Shown here in pieces: positions 1-11,200 of a stretch of 60,000 nt of DNA. The stretch is from Antedon mediterranea (lineage: Eukaryota; Echinodermata; Crinoidea; Comatulida; Antedonidae). A program made the position numbers and the translations under genes. The first letter of the stretch is position 1. Every line of letters starts with the position of its first letter. The notes under the pieces were generated by a model. The model was not told the DNA's origin. It did no database searches and saw nothing but the letters and a program-made list of their open reading frames with translations. Location of the stretch: the NCBI RefSeq assembly GCF_964355755.1, contig NC_092679.1:13136932-13196931 (forward strand), given 5' to 3'.

Positions 1-345
1 TTTTTGGACAAGTAGTTCTCGAGAAAATGCAATTTTAGTAGTTTACTTGTTAATTTAAGACTGCTCACCGGCTTTAGATAAGTCTGTCCTATCTTTTAAC
101 ACTAGCAGGTCTGAAAATTATTTTTAAAAGTGGTCCAGAATTGGGACCGTGGTCCGGATTTTAACCAAAATTGGGCAGTGTCGTCCTTGCACCAGGTGAC
201 ATGTATGGTAGTAATTTGAAGTCATTCGAATCAAAATTGTGAGCGCTAGAGTGATGACAAACAAACAAACACACACACACACACACAAACCGCACCAATC
301 AACATACTTGGCCAATTTTAAATTTGGCCAAGTAACTAGCCTTCG
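1..345. repeat. Dispersed repeat, copy 1 of a family ('ggacaagtagttctcgag')
   Basis: The stretch recurs almost letter for letter at about 1769-2113, and in shorter or diverged form at 2688-3010, 15739-15900 and 18484-18675. It contains a (CA)n run near 270-290 and ends in 'ttggccaa' dyads around 310-380. The predicted 63-residue minus-strand reading frame is identical in the first two copies, reads through the CA run and resembles no protein, so I treat it as non-coding repeat. Confidence 0.8.
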
Positions 346-600
346 AGCATAGCGCGATACTTGGCCAAATCAAAATTGGCCTCCTAAACACACTTGACCT
401 TGACCGATTTTAACCCGATCAAAGTTCAGTATATGTCATAAACCTCCCATGTAACATAAAAATAGAGACATAATTTCTCTAGATGTAATAAATCAGCCGT
501 ATAATTTATATACTAAGAAATATACTTGAAGAAACAATACGAATAATAAAAAAAAATCTCATTTCGTTTCATTTCCCAAGGTGAGACTCGATCTCGGTAA
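346..600 (-). repeat. tRNA-like SINE segment, 5' neighbour of the Harbinger insertion
   Basis: Joining 560-604 to 1490-1525 across the inserted DNA transposon gives, on the minus strand, a tRNA-like head. It has an A-box-like 'ggctcggtggtctg' followed by a B-box-like 'gatcgagtctcacc'. No poly(A) end or target duplication for the SINE itself was located. The rest of the stretch is AT-rich and unremarkable. Confidence 0.4.
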
Positions 601-604
601 CTTA

Positions 605-1486
605 GGGTATGTTCAGACTCACGGAGTTACGGTGGAGTTATCTACGCAAGGCGTACGGTAATCCGTGGCGTTAAAAGTCAAGGTGTTCAGACACAACGAT
701 TAGCATTCCAAACGTCTTGCGTTTAAAGTGGAAGTTCCGTCATACCGAAACGGCCGATGGGATACATACACACAATAACAACAACAGAGCTGAGAGTGAC
801 ACGCGCGAAAGTTTTCAACACTAGCTAGGCCTAGCAATATAATACAATGTTACCTTCAAATATAATGGTTTTTTTGCCGATTTTTTTGCAAATCCTTACA
901 GAAGATAGTAATTTCGAACATAATTATTACACGGACAATGACTTTGCCATTATTTGTATGATTTTAATTAATTTTGTGAAATCATGTCGCCGACGTCAAC
1001 TTCGTCAGGAAGAATTTTGCAGTTTAGATGCAATTTCTTTAAAAACAGCCATCTTGTTGCCGGCGCTAGCTTTCCAATTTCTAATTTCTATCTTGTCTCT
1101 AAATTCAGGGCTGCCCCATAATGAAATCAAATCAGCCACTTCTGTACTTTTCCATGTAACACGTTTCATTTTAATTCGAACGTTCCTGTTGATCTAGGCT
1201 AGCTCGAAGAATAGGCTATATTGTTTTGCTATTAAAAAAAAACCGCGCGAATAGACTGCTGCTAATTGCGGTCGTGTCTTTTCATTGGCTGACGTTGACC
1301 GGAGGTTGAAATCACTGATGCATCAATGGATTAGCCTTATGAAATCTACCCTCTCCCGCTGGAGTTATTAACGCCACTGGCGCGGAGTAACAGCTCCCTA
1401 ACGCTAATCCGCGGCATGGTTCAGACACAAAAATATGTACGCCGCGTACATAACTCCACCGTAACTCCGTGAGTCTGAACATAACC
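605..1486. mobile_element. Non-autonomous PIF/Harbinger-like DNA transposon
   Basis: Terminal inverted repeats of about 35 bp are visible: the left end starts 'gggtatgttcagactcacgg' and the right end is its near-perfect reverse complement. The direct target duplication is TTA (602-604 and 1487-1489). A three-base TWA duplication is the known hallmark of PIF/Harbinger elements. The inner ends also contain short GC-rich dyads (acgccactggcg and similar). No transposase is present, only a decayed SANT-like segment on the minus strand. The element sits inside a tRNA-like SINE. Confidence 0.75.
1005..1169 (-). pseudogene. Remnant of Myb/SANT-like DNA-binding protein of a Harbinger element
   Basis: The minus strand reads 54 codons from ATG at 1169 to a stop at 1005-1007. 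It begins MKRVTWKSTEVADLISLW and continues with GSPEFRDKIEIRNWKASAGN and MAVFKEIASKL. The spacing of Trp/Leu residues and the terminal 'iA..L' helix resemble the trihelix/MADF-type domains encoded as the second protein of PIF/Harbinger elements. After the stop the same frame continues with Arg-rich, helical-looking sequence broken by another stop. I read it as a truncated, inactive relic. The plus-strand ORF over the same bases is a shadow. Family placement is from pattern memory only. Confidence 0.5.
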
Positions 1487-1768
1487 TTAGATGCTGTAGA
1501 CCACAGCACAGACCACCGAGCCATACACAACTGACTAACATTTGAAGAAAGATTCCTATGTGTATTTACCATTGTGAGCGATAGAGTGATGACAAACACA
1601 CACACAAACCGAACAATAGAACAGCAACGCGAAAAACACACGGGTGAATTTGAAAAGAAATAGGTTTTTTAAACTATTCCCATTAAAAAAACCTGTAAAT
1701 TAAATCTAATTAAGTTTTAAAATTACAAATCACAAATTATAAATCTTGCCTCTTGTACAAAACTGAAG

Positions 1769-2113
1769 TTTTTTGGACAAGTAGTTCTCGAGAAAATGCA
1801 ATTTTAGTAGTTTACTTGTTAATTTAAGACTGCTCACCGGCTTTAGATAAGTCTGTCCTATCTTTTAACACTAGCAGGTCTGAAAATTATTTTTAAAAGT
1901 GGTCCAGAATTGGGACCGTGGTCCGGATTTTAACCAAAATTGGGCAGTGTCGTCCTTGCACCAGGTGACATGTATGGTAGTAATTTGAAGTCATTCGAAT
2001 CAAAATTGTGAGCGCTAGAGTGATGACAAACAAACAAACACACACACACACACACAAACCGCACCAATCAACATACTTGGCCAATTTTAAATTTGGCCAA
2101 GTAACTAGCCTTC
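1769..2113. repeat. Dispersed repeat, copy 2 (near-identical to 1-345)
   Basis: This is a direct copy of the first 345 bases at an offset of about 1769, including the (CA)n tract, with very few differences. The near-identity over non-coding sequence implies recent local duplication or insertion. Confidence 0.85.
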
Positions 2114-2590
2114 GCGCATAGCGCGATACTTGGCCAAATCAAAATTGGCCTCCTGACATTGACCCTATTTTCACCAAAAGTGTGTGTCTTATGCTGTGTG
2201 ATTTAGGCTAATTTCACTACAATCATGTTTATACGAGTTTGGTGTAAAGGTTTAGTAACAAGCCTTTCAATTAACAATAGTTTCAGTCGACTAACAATAG
2301 AACCAAACAGATCAACATACTTGGCCAATTTTCAATTTGGCCAAGTAGCCTTCGCGCATAGCGCGATACTTGGCCAAATCAAAATTGGCCTCCTGACATT
2401 GACCCTATTTTCACCAAAAGTGTGTGTCTTATGCTGTGTGATTTAGGCTAATTTCACTACAATCATGTGTATACGAGTTTGGTGTAAAGGTTATGTAACG
2501 AGCCTTTCAATTAACAATAGTTTCAGTCGACTAACAATAGAACAGCAACGCGAAAAACACACGGGTGAATTTGAAAAGAAATAGGTTTTT
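2111..2590. repeat. Tandem duplication, 240-bp unit
   Basis: The stretch starting 'ttcgcgcatagcgcgatact' occurs at 2111 and again at 2351 and stays nearly identical through 'tttcagtcgactaacaatag'. A diverged third relative lies at about 17905-18003 (same 'gatttaggctaatttcacta' core). The frame at 2225-2446 spans the junction and is not convincing as a gene. Confidence 0.8.
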
Positions 2591-2687
2591 TAAACTATCC
2601 GCATCAAAAAACCTGTATATTAAATCAAATTATGTTTTAAAATTACAAATCACAAATTATAACTCTTGCCTCTTGTACAAAAATGAA

Positions 2688-2875
2688 GTTTTTTGGACAA
2701 GTAGTTCTCGAGAAAATGCAATTTAGTTTACTTGTTAATTTAGAACTGCTCACCGGCTTTGGTCCGGATTTTAACCAAAATTGGGCAGTGTCGTCCTTAC
2801 ACCAGGTGACATGTATGGTAGTAATTTGGAGTCATTCGAATCAAAATTGTGAGCGCTAGAGTGATGACAAACAAA

Positions 2876-2910
<35 letters not shown>

Positions 2911-3080
2911 CGCACCAATCAACATACTTGGCCAATTTTCTTGGCCAATTTTCAATTTGGCCAAGTAACAAACATACAAACCAAACAGATCAACATACTT
3001 GGCCAATTTTCAATTAAATACTTTTTTGCCAAGTAACAAACACACGCTACCGATTACATATACCTCCTTGGCGGAGGTAA
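2688..3080. repeat. Dispersed repeat, copy 3, with (CA)n and terminal 'cttggcggaggtaa'
   Basis: This copy shares the 'ttttttggacaagtagttctc' start with the earlier ones but has an internal deletion and a longer (CA)n tract at about 2879-2908. It ends in 'acctccttggcggaggtaaa', the same terminal sequence seen at 33210-33230. The shared ending suggests one repeat family whose 3' end is this imperfect palindrome. Confidence 0.65.
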
Positions 3081-3740
3081 ATAAAATATAATATAGGCCT
3101 AACATACAATAAATATTCAATTTTTAAGGTCTACCACATGACAATAACATAATTTACAGAGTATGCATTCAACAAAAAACATTTGTATTGTAATTCATCT
3201 AAATCCGCTGCAACATACATATATTATTTGTAATTCAACATTTTGTTTTAAATTATTAAATTATAGTTTGGGTATGATAATGTCGGTAGGTACCGGTGTC
3301 ATCTTTTTATCCACTTCACTCTCAATTTGAAGTCACAAAGACGAAGAACTCTGCATCATCAACGATTCCTGAAAGTGTCAGAAAAAATAATAAATATTAT
3401 TTAAAAAAAATTCTAATGTCTGGTTGTATATATAATTATAATATTATATGATGGCCTAAAAAGTAAAATGGGGGCTGTATTTTATTATTTAAATTACAGT
3501 ATTTACTATTATTATTTATATAATCTAGGCCTACTAGTAGTAGCATAGCTAGGCATCTATTGAGCCTAATAAATCAAATAATAAATGAAAAATAAAATAA
3601 TTATATTAATACTGATTGAAAAAAAGTATTTTGTGTGGGGATCAGATCACCAGGCTAGGCCGGCCAGGACCAATGATACTCGTAATCAGTACAACCTAAC
3701 GACTATCGGATCAGCATCAACAATTCCAGAGGGGTGCTGG
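3081..3740. other. Gene-free AT-rich stretch
   Basis: Apart from short AT runs and 'aggcctac' words I see no gene, tRNA or repeat boundary here. Confidence 0.5.
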
Positions 3741-4000
3741 TCAACCCGTACCCAAACCAACCCGTACCCATGCCAACTCGTACCCAACTTGGCTAACCCG
3801 TACCCAAATAATTGGTCAACTCGTACCCACTTTGGCTAACCCGTACCCAAACCAACCCGTACCCATGCCAACTCGTACCTCAATATTTGGCTTACTCGTA
3901 CCCAATTATTTGGCTTATACTCGTACCCATTATTTGGCTTACCGTACCCATTTTTGGCTTACTCGTACCCATTATTTGGCCTACTCGTACCCAATTTGAA
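3741..4000. repeat. Minisatellite with 'actcgtaccca' core
   Basis: About twelve degenerate direct units carry the core (a/c)c(t/c)cgtaccca separated by 8-13 bp of 'attatttggctt' or 'aaccaa'. The open frames through it are a consequence of the repeat, not a gene. Confidence 0.85.
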
Positions 4001-4423
4001 TAATTACTTGTAATGATTTGATCGACACTAGTGTGCTTTAGCCGTATGAATATTTTTATATTTAAATTGTTTTTTTATTTTACAGGTCTCGGTGAAATGT
4101 GTGCTAATAAAAATGACCATTGATTTGATTGTAAACTTCGTTTAATCAGGCATATATTTGTTAACATTTATTTAATAGTATTATAGTTTTATAAACGTAT
4201 GTTTGATGTGTCTTTTTTATTTACGTAAGAGAACATTGATTAATACAAAAATATTTTAACTGTTGTATAGTATTACAATTCTCAATTAAGCCCAGGTAAA
4301 GTAGGCCTACCAACAACGTATAATTTTTATACTTAACAATTTTTATCACCTAATTATCGTCCCTGATTAGATTCGATCAAGTAATTTTTATTTCTATTGT
4401 ATTGGTAATTTAAAATTGGTTGA
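4001..4423. other. Gene-free AT-rich stretch
   Basis: No coding potential or recognisable repeat border is visible. Note 'acaggtctcggtgaaatg' near 4082, which looks like a splice acceptor but leads into no supported reading frame. Confidence 0.4.
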
Positions 4424-5460
4424 ATTAACAACGCCCTGTTTTAAGCAAAAAGCACACAGGGCTATGGGGTCGAATTACTCGTAGATTTCGTGTCACGTGT
4501 TTTTGTTGACCGGGATTAACCTTTTATTATTTATTACGAATTTATAGGGCGTCAAAGAGACGACTCAGTCGTATGATCGTTTTTCATATATTGTATTTAT
4601 TAATAATTCAGTGAAATGATCATATCGGGGATCATAATTATACACGTACTGTGGATTAACAACGCCCTGTTTTAAGCAAAAAGCACACAGGGCTATGGGG
4701 TCGAATTACTCGTAGATTTCGTGTTACGTGTTTTTGCTGACCGGGATTAACCTTTTATTATATAAAAAAACACGCATTTATAGGGCGTCAAAGAGACGAC
4801 TCAGTAATGCCGTATGATGGTTTTCCATATATTGTATTTATTAATAATTCAATGAAATGATCATATCGGGGATCATATACACGTACTGTAAGGCATGCAG
4901 GGCTATGGGGTCGAATTACTCGTAGATTTCGTGTTACGTGTTTTTGCTGACCGGGATTAACCTTTTATTATAAAAAAACACGCATTTATAGGGCGTCAAA
5001 GAGACGACTCAGCAATGACGTATGATCGTTTTCCATATATTTTATTTATTAATAATTCAGTGAAATGATCATATACACGTAGCCTACTGTAAGGCATTTA
5101 AACATTTTGGAAGATTTTCTTCTATAACATGCAGCTATGTGTTTTTGCTGACTGAGGATTCCTCTTTTATATTAAAAAAACGCATTTGCAGTGTGTCAAA
5201 AAATAGACAACGCAATGTGGCGTATGATCGTTTTCTATTTATTTTTTTTCTTAAATAATTCAGTAAAATGATCTGTTTGTTTACGGCAATTAAACATTTT
5301 TGGTAGATGTTTCCTCAATAACAGCTATAGCTACGTGTTTTTGCTGACGAGGGATTCTCTTAAAAAAAAAAAAAAACGCATTCTATAATGTGTCAAATAA
5401 GACAAATTAATGACCTACGACCGTTTTTCCATGGCAACGGATGCCGTATTATTTACTAAA
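4424..5460. repeat. Tandem array, about five units of 190-231 bp
   Basis: Units begin at about 4424 and 4655 (offset 231), then about 4865, 5095 and 5290. The first three share 'acagggctatggggtcgaat', 'ctcgtagatttcgtg', 'ctgaccgggattaacc' and 'tagggcgtcaaagagacgac'. The last two keep only 'gtgtttttgctga' and 'gtatgatcgttttc' cores. Divergence increases steadily to the right. The unit includes a dyad 'atgatcatatcggggatcat'. Confidence 0.85.
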
Positions 5461-5729
5461 ATAATATATACGTTCTGAATGCCTACCTCCACGTGTCTGC
5501 GATAAGATGATTTTTTTTAGTTTTAGTAGTATGTATTTCGGTTTTTTAGTCATAATAATACAGTAATATTCATTATAAAATGAAAACGTACAGCAGCAAA
5601 TGTCGTACGTCGTTTTTAATTAAATGTTAAATTATTAGGGGTTACCTTTTATTATTATTCTCACATCCGTCATTGTATAGGCCTACTAGGGGATTTGTTT
5701 TATAAACGGCAATAGGCCTAATCTACTTT
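5461..5729. other. Gene-free AT-rich stretch
   Basis: No supported feature seen. Confidence 0.4.
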
Positions 5730-6379
5730 CATTATTCTAATGCTCACTTAGCAGCAAAAATGAGGCTGGTATCCACTTAAATAGTTTCGTGATTTTAAAA
5801 TATGAGTGACTACTTGAAAATGTATTAAATATTTTCGAAATGTTAAAACATTTTAATATTTTCCAAAAATTGCAAAACAAAACAACAAAAACCATTTTTA
5901 AAACGATGTTCAAAAAGCACATTCGGCCTACTTCATTATCTGTAAAATAAAATGAAAATACAAATTATGTATAACAGATATTCATGTTTACTTTTAATAA
6001 TTCAAGTTTTCATCATCACAGACTAGTGGGTATTTCAATTTCCGTGTACTACTATTCGTAGTAAATAATAGATTAATAACTATTCATAAATGAAAAAAAA
6101 TAGAATGCAGCACAGCCGACCACTGACATCTTCAATAGAGCCATATAATATATGGCTCTATTGAAGATGTCAATGAAGTAGGCCGAATGTGCTTTTTGAA
6201 CATCGTTTTAAAAATGGTTTTTGTTGTTTTGTTTTGCAAGTTTTGGAAAATATTAAACTGTTTTAACATTTCGAAAATATTTAATACATTTTCAAGTAGT
6301 CACTCATATTTTAAAATCACGAAACTATTTAAGTGGATACCAGCCTCATTTTTGCTGCTAAGTGAGCATTAGAATAATG
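5730..6379. repeat. Long inverted repeat, 208-bp arms
   Basis: Bases 5730-5937 and 6172-6379 are near-perfect reverse complements, so the same 61-residue frame appears on opposite strands at 5737-5922 and 6187-6372. The spacer holds a second, perfect palindrome at 6125-6171 directly abutting the right arm. No target duplication or transposase was found. It could be a foldback/MITE-type element or an inverted duplication. The ORF looks like translated AT-rich repeat. Confidence 0.85.
6125..6171. repeat. Perfect 47-bp palindrome (23-1-23)
   Basis: 'gacatcttcaatagagccat' runs into 'atataatat' and is mirrored exactly to 'gctctattgaagatgtc'. It abuts the start of the right arm of the surrounding inverted repeat. 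Confidence 0.9.
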
Positions 6380-7498
6380 GCTCTGATCTTCAATGTAAAA
6401 CAGCGCCCTCAAGTATTAACTTGACCTAATACGACGTACCAAATACGATGAAAGCTGTGCTTTTTTTCGTACGAGTCTGTACATATTATTATACTTTTTA
6501 GGTCAATAGTTTTTGCCATTATAATATCGAACATATGATTGGTATCTAAAAATGTAATAAAACTGGGTTTAAATGTAATATAAATATACTTTAAATAGCA
6601 TTAAACTTGGGTACGGGCAGCCAATGATGGGATAACAATATTACACTTTAGATGATCCGAATTTGCCTAATTAATTATATGCAAATTTGATTTAAATTTT
6701 AAAATCAAGGTGGTTCTTTAGACATTGTTTAATTGAATCCAAATAATAATTTAAGATCCTTCTTGCGTGATTAATGTATGAAGGAGCTTATTACAAATTA
6801 TACATAATCCTATTAATGTTATTAATATGCATATTTTCATTTCGAAAATTCACTATTAAAACAAAAATACGACATTTGCAATGTTAATTTCGAATAATAT
6901 GCAAATTTTATTCTAATTTATTCCTAACGCGTGTTTAATCTTTCTATTGACCATGAAAATGTGAGTTTTACTGCTTAGTTTGATTGAATTGCAGCATTTT
7001 ATGCACATTTATAAAGAAAATAGATTAATTCATCATGAAAAAAGGCTAATTTGCATATTATGCAAATTAGACAAATTTTCCATGTTGGGATTTTGGGGGA
7101 CTTTTAGTATAGTGTTTAGGGGACCATACTAAAATGTATTGTAGTAAAAAAAATTCTTTTGCAATTAGTGGTGGGTGAATGTACTATTTTGACTGGACTA
7201 ATTGTATTTGATGCAGAAAATATTTTTAAAATACTGTACAGTAAACATCCAAAACAATAATATTTAGATTTATTTGGTAATTTTCTCTGCAGAATATGAG
7301 AATAGATAGTTGAAATCTTAAAAAATTAAACCAATTCATCATGATGGAAACACAAAATTATAAAACAAAAATACATCCCTCCTGGTGTAATCTAGCCCTA
7401 GCTAGCAGTGTACGACCTAGGCCTACTACACTCTACTTCTAGAAACAGAAGGAGGCAGCAGTAAGCCTACTCGAGACTGCCAGTGCTAGTAGAGTAGT
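6380..7498. other. Gene-free AT-rich stretch with recurring 'atgcaaat' words
   Basis: No gene is visible. The octamer-like word atgcaaat or its complement occurs several times between 6675 and 7075, including a divergent pair 'tttgcatattatgcaaatta'. In sequence this AT-rich it may be chance. Confidence 0.4.
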
Positions 7499-8610
7499 AC
7501 CCCTTTTACACTATCGACTGAGAGAGGAACACGAGTTGAACTCGGAGGCAATTTCCATTTACACTAGCCAAAAAAACTGCGAGATGAACTCGAGTTGCGC
7601 CCATTTACACTACATCGATCACCCCGGTGCTGTCAATCAAATCACTACGTGGAACTTAACTGCCTAATGGTTTAAATGTTAAAATACTGGAACATATCGA
7701 CAAATCTCATATAAAAACATAATAATCCGAATTTACACACAATTTATTTAATTTTGAATGTAGTCCAGTGTTATATTTTCTTTGTGGCTATTAAGATTAT
7801 CATTTATTATTTTAAAAATTAGAGCCTAAAAATTATTTTTCTTTTTAAAATGACTGCATTTCCGCCTTGTAGACTGTACGTACAAATAGGCCTTAAATTG
7901 TTAGGTTGGCGTAAAAATAGGGTAGATATGGTAAGTATTTAAAATAAAAAATGTATTTGTTAATTATCATAACAATGTATCAATGAAGGAAAATTATTAT
8001 ATGGTAGGCCTACTTTTTCAGTTCCTAAAGACGTCAGTATTATACCGGTATATATTTTTCCCTTTTTCAATAATTAGGCCTACATAGAATCGGCCAGGTT
8101 AGAGTTACACCAATATTACATTATTTTAGGCTTTCTGGTAAGGTAGAATGCACACGAACAATTTCAATATTTTCAGCAGAAAAAAAAATCACAAATTTGT
8201 TTTTGCCTTTAAATATAAATAAATAATAAAATAACGAACAGCACAATATATCGTACAATTATTATTTTAAGCAAAAAGGGTGTATTTTAAGCAAAAAACC
8301 TATTTTGTTTGCATAATATATTGTATTTCTGTGACAAATTGTTACATTTTCACGTCAATGACCTTTAACAGCTCGGTGTTGAACCACAAAAACCGTTTAC
8401 ACTTCGTGTCCCCGGTGTAGATTCGACTACACCGGAGAAGGTACACCGGAAAACATTCAGCCTACGTTTCACCCCGGGGAGACCACACCGGGGTGGTTGG
8501 ATTTTCCCATTTACACCAGTCAATAAAAACCACAACACCGGCGTTTAACGATCCGGTGTACTAACAACTGCGGGGTTACACCGCTGTTACAGTGATAGTG
8601 TAAAAGGGGT
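7499..8610. mobile_element. Non-autonomous TIR transposon ('accccttttacactatc' ends)
   Basis: The left end 'accccttttacactatcgac' is mirrored by 'gatagtgtaaaaggggt' at the right end, with TA on both sides as a possible target duplication. Inside each end are further copies of a 'ccatttacacta/cca' word (around 7552, 7608, 8396, 8508) and 'accccggtg' words, arranged like subterminal transposase-binding repeats. No ORF is present. Superfamily is not assignable by eye. Confidence 0.7.
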
Positions 8611-9985
8611 ATAGTAGACTAGCACAGTAGCAGCAAATTCGGGCCTAGGCCTAGCTAGGCCTCTCCTGCTAGCGAAACAAAAACTCACCTAAATAAATAA
8701 GATTCAACATCAAAGTTACCAACTGCAGTTGTAACTTAGCATTCTTCTAGCTATAGTTTTCATGTTTTCTTCAAGATTTGTCTCGCGTCACTCTACTCGA
8801 CTCTCTTGCATCGCGTTGTTGGCTGTTTGTTGAGAGCATGCATGCATCATCCACCCAATGTATCCATACAAATTATAAATATTTATGAGCTAACTCAGGT
8901 CAAAGGTTAAATTAAACCGGAAAACATTTGTCTTCCAGACAAATCCCTTCCGGTTGGTTAATTTTGCTTTAAATTACGATTTTCTATCAAATTTGAGGTC
9001 AAAGTGAATAACTTTTATGTGCAATTAAAATGGCCTATTCAACAAAAATATTAACAAACTAATGTTTTTAGGGGGACAATATATCTTTAAAAAAACTTTA
9101 CTAAACATTCGAAAACTTGTGGGATGCGAGGCCATTATATTTTTTCCAATAAAAACAAAATCGATAAAAATTTGTTTTTTAACTTAATGTGAAAAGGTTA
9201 ACTACTAAAAATAAATATTATAATATTATAATATGGTTTAATATAAAAAATATAAAAATTGTATTTCTATTAGTATTAAATTAAATTGCAAATTACGATT
9301 AAATATTAAAATGAAATACCATAATAGATTTATTTATTTAAAAAAAATACAATTTGACAAGATATTCATAATAACATACAACAACCACTAAAAATTAAAT
9401 CAAAATAAATAGAATTTATAAAAATTAACAAAATAAAATAGTTTAAAAAATGATTAGAATCAAAAAGGAAATAAATTAATATAAATAATTATATAAAAGT
9501 TACATATATAATAAACAGTGTAATAATCTTATTAATTACTAATGATGTATTTTTTTTAAATAATAATATTTATGTAGTACGGATAATAATAAAATAATAA
9601 AATATACTCCATTCTAAAGGTTTGCATTTTACTTCTGTAGATTATTTGGATTTTACTCTTTAATTTTATTACCGGTTGTACTTATATAATTTGCTCCCTT
9701 ATTTATTAAAATTTAAATATTTTTGATTGCTTTTCTTCTGTTTTTCACACTGTCCTGTACATTTTTAACATGTGCCGCTGTGCGGTTTGTTCAACAGGAG
9801 TGTACCAGAAAAAATAATGATTATATACTCTGTATATGGAATATCAGGTAAGAGTGAAATTACCGTTATAGTTAATTAGGTAGCAGATAGAATTAAATGT
9901 GAAACGATAATATAAAATAGTAAAAAGAAAAGTTACATAGAATACAGATCAACTTCTGATTTCTTTCAAACTTGATTACACAACA
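8611..9985. other. Gene-free, very AT-rich stretch
   Basis: Long A/T runs (9180-9620) and no coding signal. The text near 9060-9090 ('gggggacaatatatctttaa') resembles text near 37230 ('gggacaatacatctttta') and may be an old repeat. Confidence 0.4.
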
Positions 9986-10350
9986 AATGTTAATTCCTTA
10001 TCCTTCTAATATTTCTAAGATGATAGGTTGTTCTACTGGTTATTCTGGAAATTTGTCTACTCATGTTCATTGATGAGTCAAGCAAGATGCCCAAATTCTT
10101 GACATATGGATCAATTTCACACTCTCTGATTCTGAACCTGAGGTCTTTGCATTTCTTTTTTTGATGAGGAGATCCAAAAATAACGAATTCCGTCTTGTCA
10201 TCATTCAGTTTAAGGAAGTTATGAGACATCCAGGTCTTCATCTCCAAAACACAATTTTTAAGAGTCTCAAACTTAACCTCTACATCCACAGTTGGCTTAA
10301 ATGAAATGTAAACCTGGGTGTCATCGGCATATATATATGGTAAGACATTT
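9986..10350 (-). pseudogene. Non-LTR retrotransposon RT fragment (YADD box)
   Basis: On the minus strand the catalytic box reads PYIYADDTQVYISF at about 10340-10300. It is followed in the same frame by the RT tail with WMSHNFLKLNDDKTEF and VKNLGILLDSSMNM, the usual order of palm and thumb in Jockey/CR1/L2-type LINEs. The protein stops after RRIRN near 9990, and nothing upstream of the YADD box remains, so it is truncated on both sides. The 99-residue frame starting at Met lies inside this region. Clade not resolved. Confidence 0.8.
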
Positions 10351-10369
10351 TAAACCTTGCGACGATTTC

Positions 10370-11200
10370 ATGAATTGGAAGTAAATATATGCTTAATAAC
10401 TGGGGTCCATCTCGTCTGATGTTCAGCTTTCTGCTGGTGTACCCCCTTTGGATGCTCGGGTATCCCTTTTTATTATATAATCGTCGATATGGCTCAGTTC
10501 ATGTCCTCCTGGTCCTGTTGATGTTCATATTCATTTTTCTTATCCAAATGGCTTCTTTTATATTTCTTGATGAGTAGTGTTGTTCTTTGTCTAATATTTT
10601 TGTATTTTGAAAATCTTGTATGTGGATTTCTATGGTGGCGTGATCTGTAATAGCTTATTTGTGTAGAATGTTAGATTGTGAATGGCGAGCGCTCCTAGTT
10701 CTTGTCCCCACCATATTTTTTCCACGTCTGTTTTGTGTTCTATTATTCTTGTTTTTAATGCTCTGCCCGTTTCCCCTATGAATACCTTCTTGCGTGGCAA
10801 CCTACTTGGTTAACTGTACCACACTGTTGATCTTTGTCTATCTTATCTTTGGGATGAACAAGGGTTTCTCTTAATTTGCTTTTGGGAGTGATATATGTGT
10901 TTATGTTGTGCTATTTCAATGCTCTTCTTAGCCTTTGAGTCATTCCCTCGACATACGGTAAACCAATGTTGACTCTGGATTTTCCTTATCTGTTGTTATT
11001 TCTTTGCATTCTGGATAGCCGCATGTTGATAAAACTGCTTTTATATGACTCATTTCTTGTTTTTGTCCTTCTTTTGATACGATGGATTCACATCTATCCA
11101 CTAGGGTGTTGACTACGTGTTCGAGTGGGTGGTTTGATTGAAAATACAGGTATTGGTCTGTGTGTGAAAATTTTCTTTTCTGAAAATAGCCGAAACGTAG
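10370..11200 (-). pseudogene. Penelope-like element, C-terminal RT plus GIY-YIG endonuclease, decayed
   Basis: Reading the minus strand from about 11195: GYFQKRKFSHTDQYLYFQS and HPLEHVVNTLVDRCESIV match the conserved block after the RT of Penelope-like elements. Next, in a shifted frame, come PYVEGMTQRLRRALK and SKLRETLVHPKDKID. The endonuclease core VFIGETGRALKTRIIEHKTD follows at about 10785-10725. A final IKEAIWIRKMNMNINR-like tail lies near 10500-10460. Stops and frameshifts interrupt it several times. RT palm motifs are missing, so the copy is truncated at its 5' end. Known members cut the target with the GIY-YIG domain; this copy cannot be active. Confidence 0.8.

Noticed and set aside
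847-1197. 116-codon plus-strand ORF
   Set aside because: It is the shadow of the minus-strand SANT-like relic inside a transposon.
124-2084. Two identical 63-residue minus-strand ORFs
   Set aside because: Both read through a (CA)n tract in a dispersed repeat.
3741-4000. Regular short repeats resembling a CRISPR array
   Set aside because: Spacing and unit sequence are degenerate and spacers are themselves similar; this is a eukaryotic minisatellite.
5737-6372. Two identical 61-residue proteins on opposite strands
   Set aside because: They are produced by the inverted repeat; composition is that of translated AT-rich DNA.
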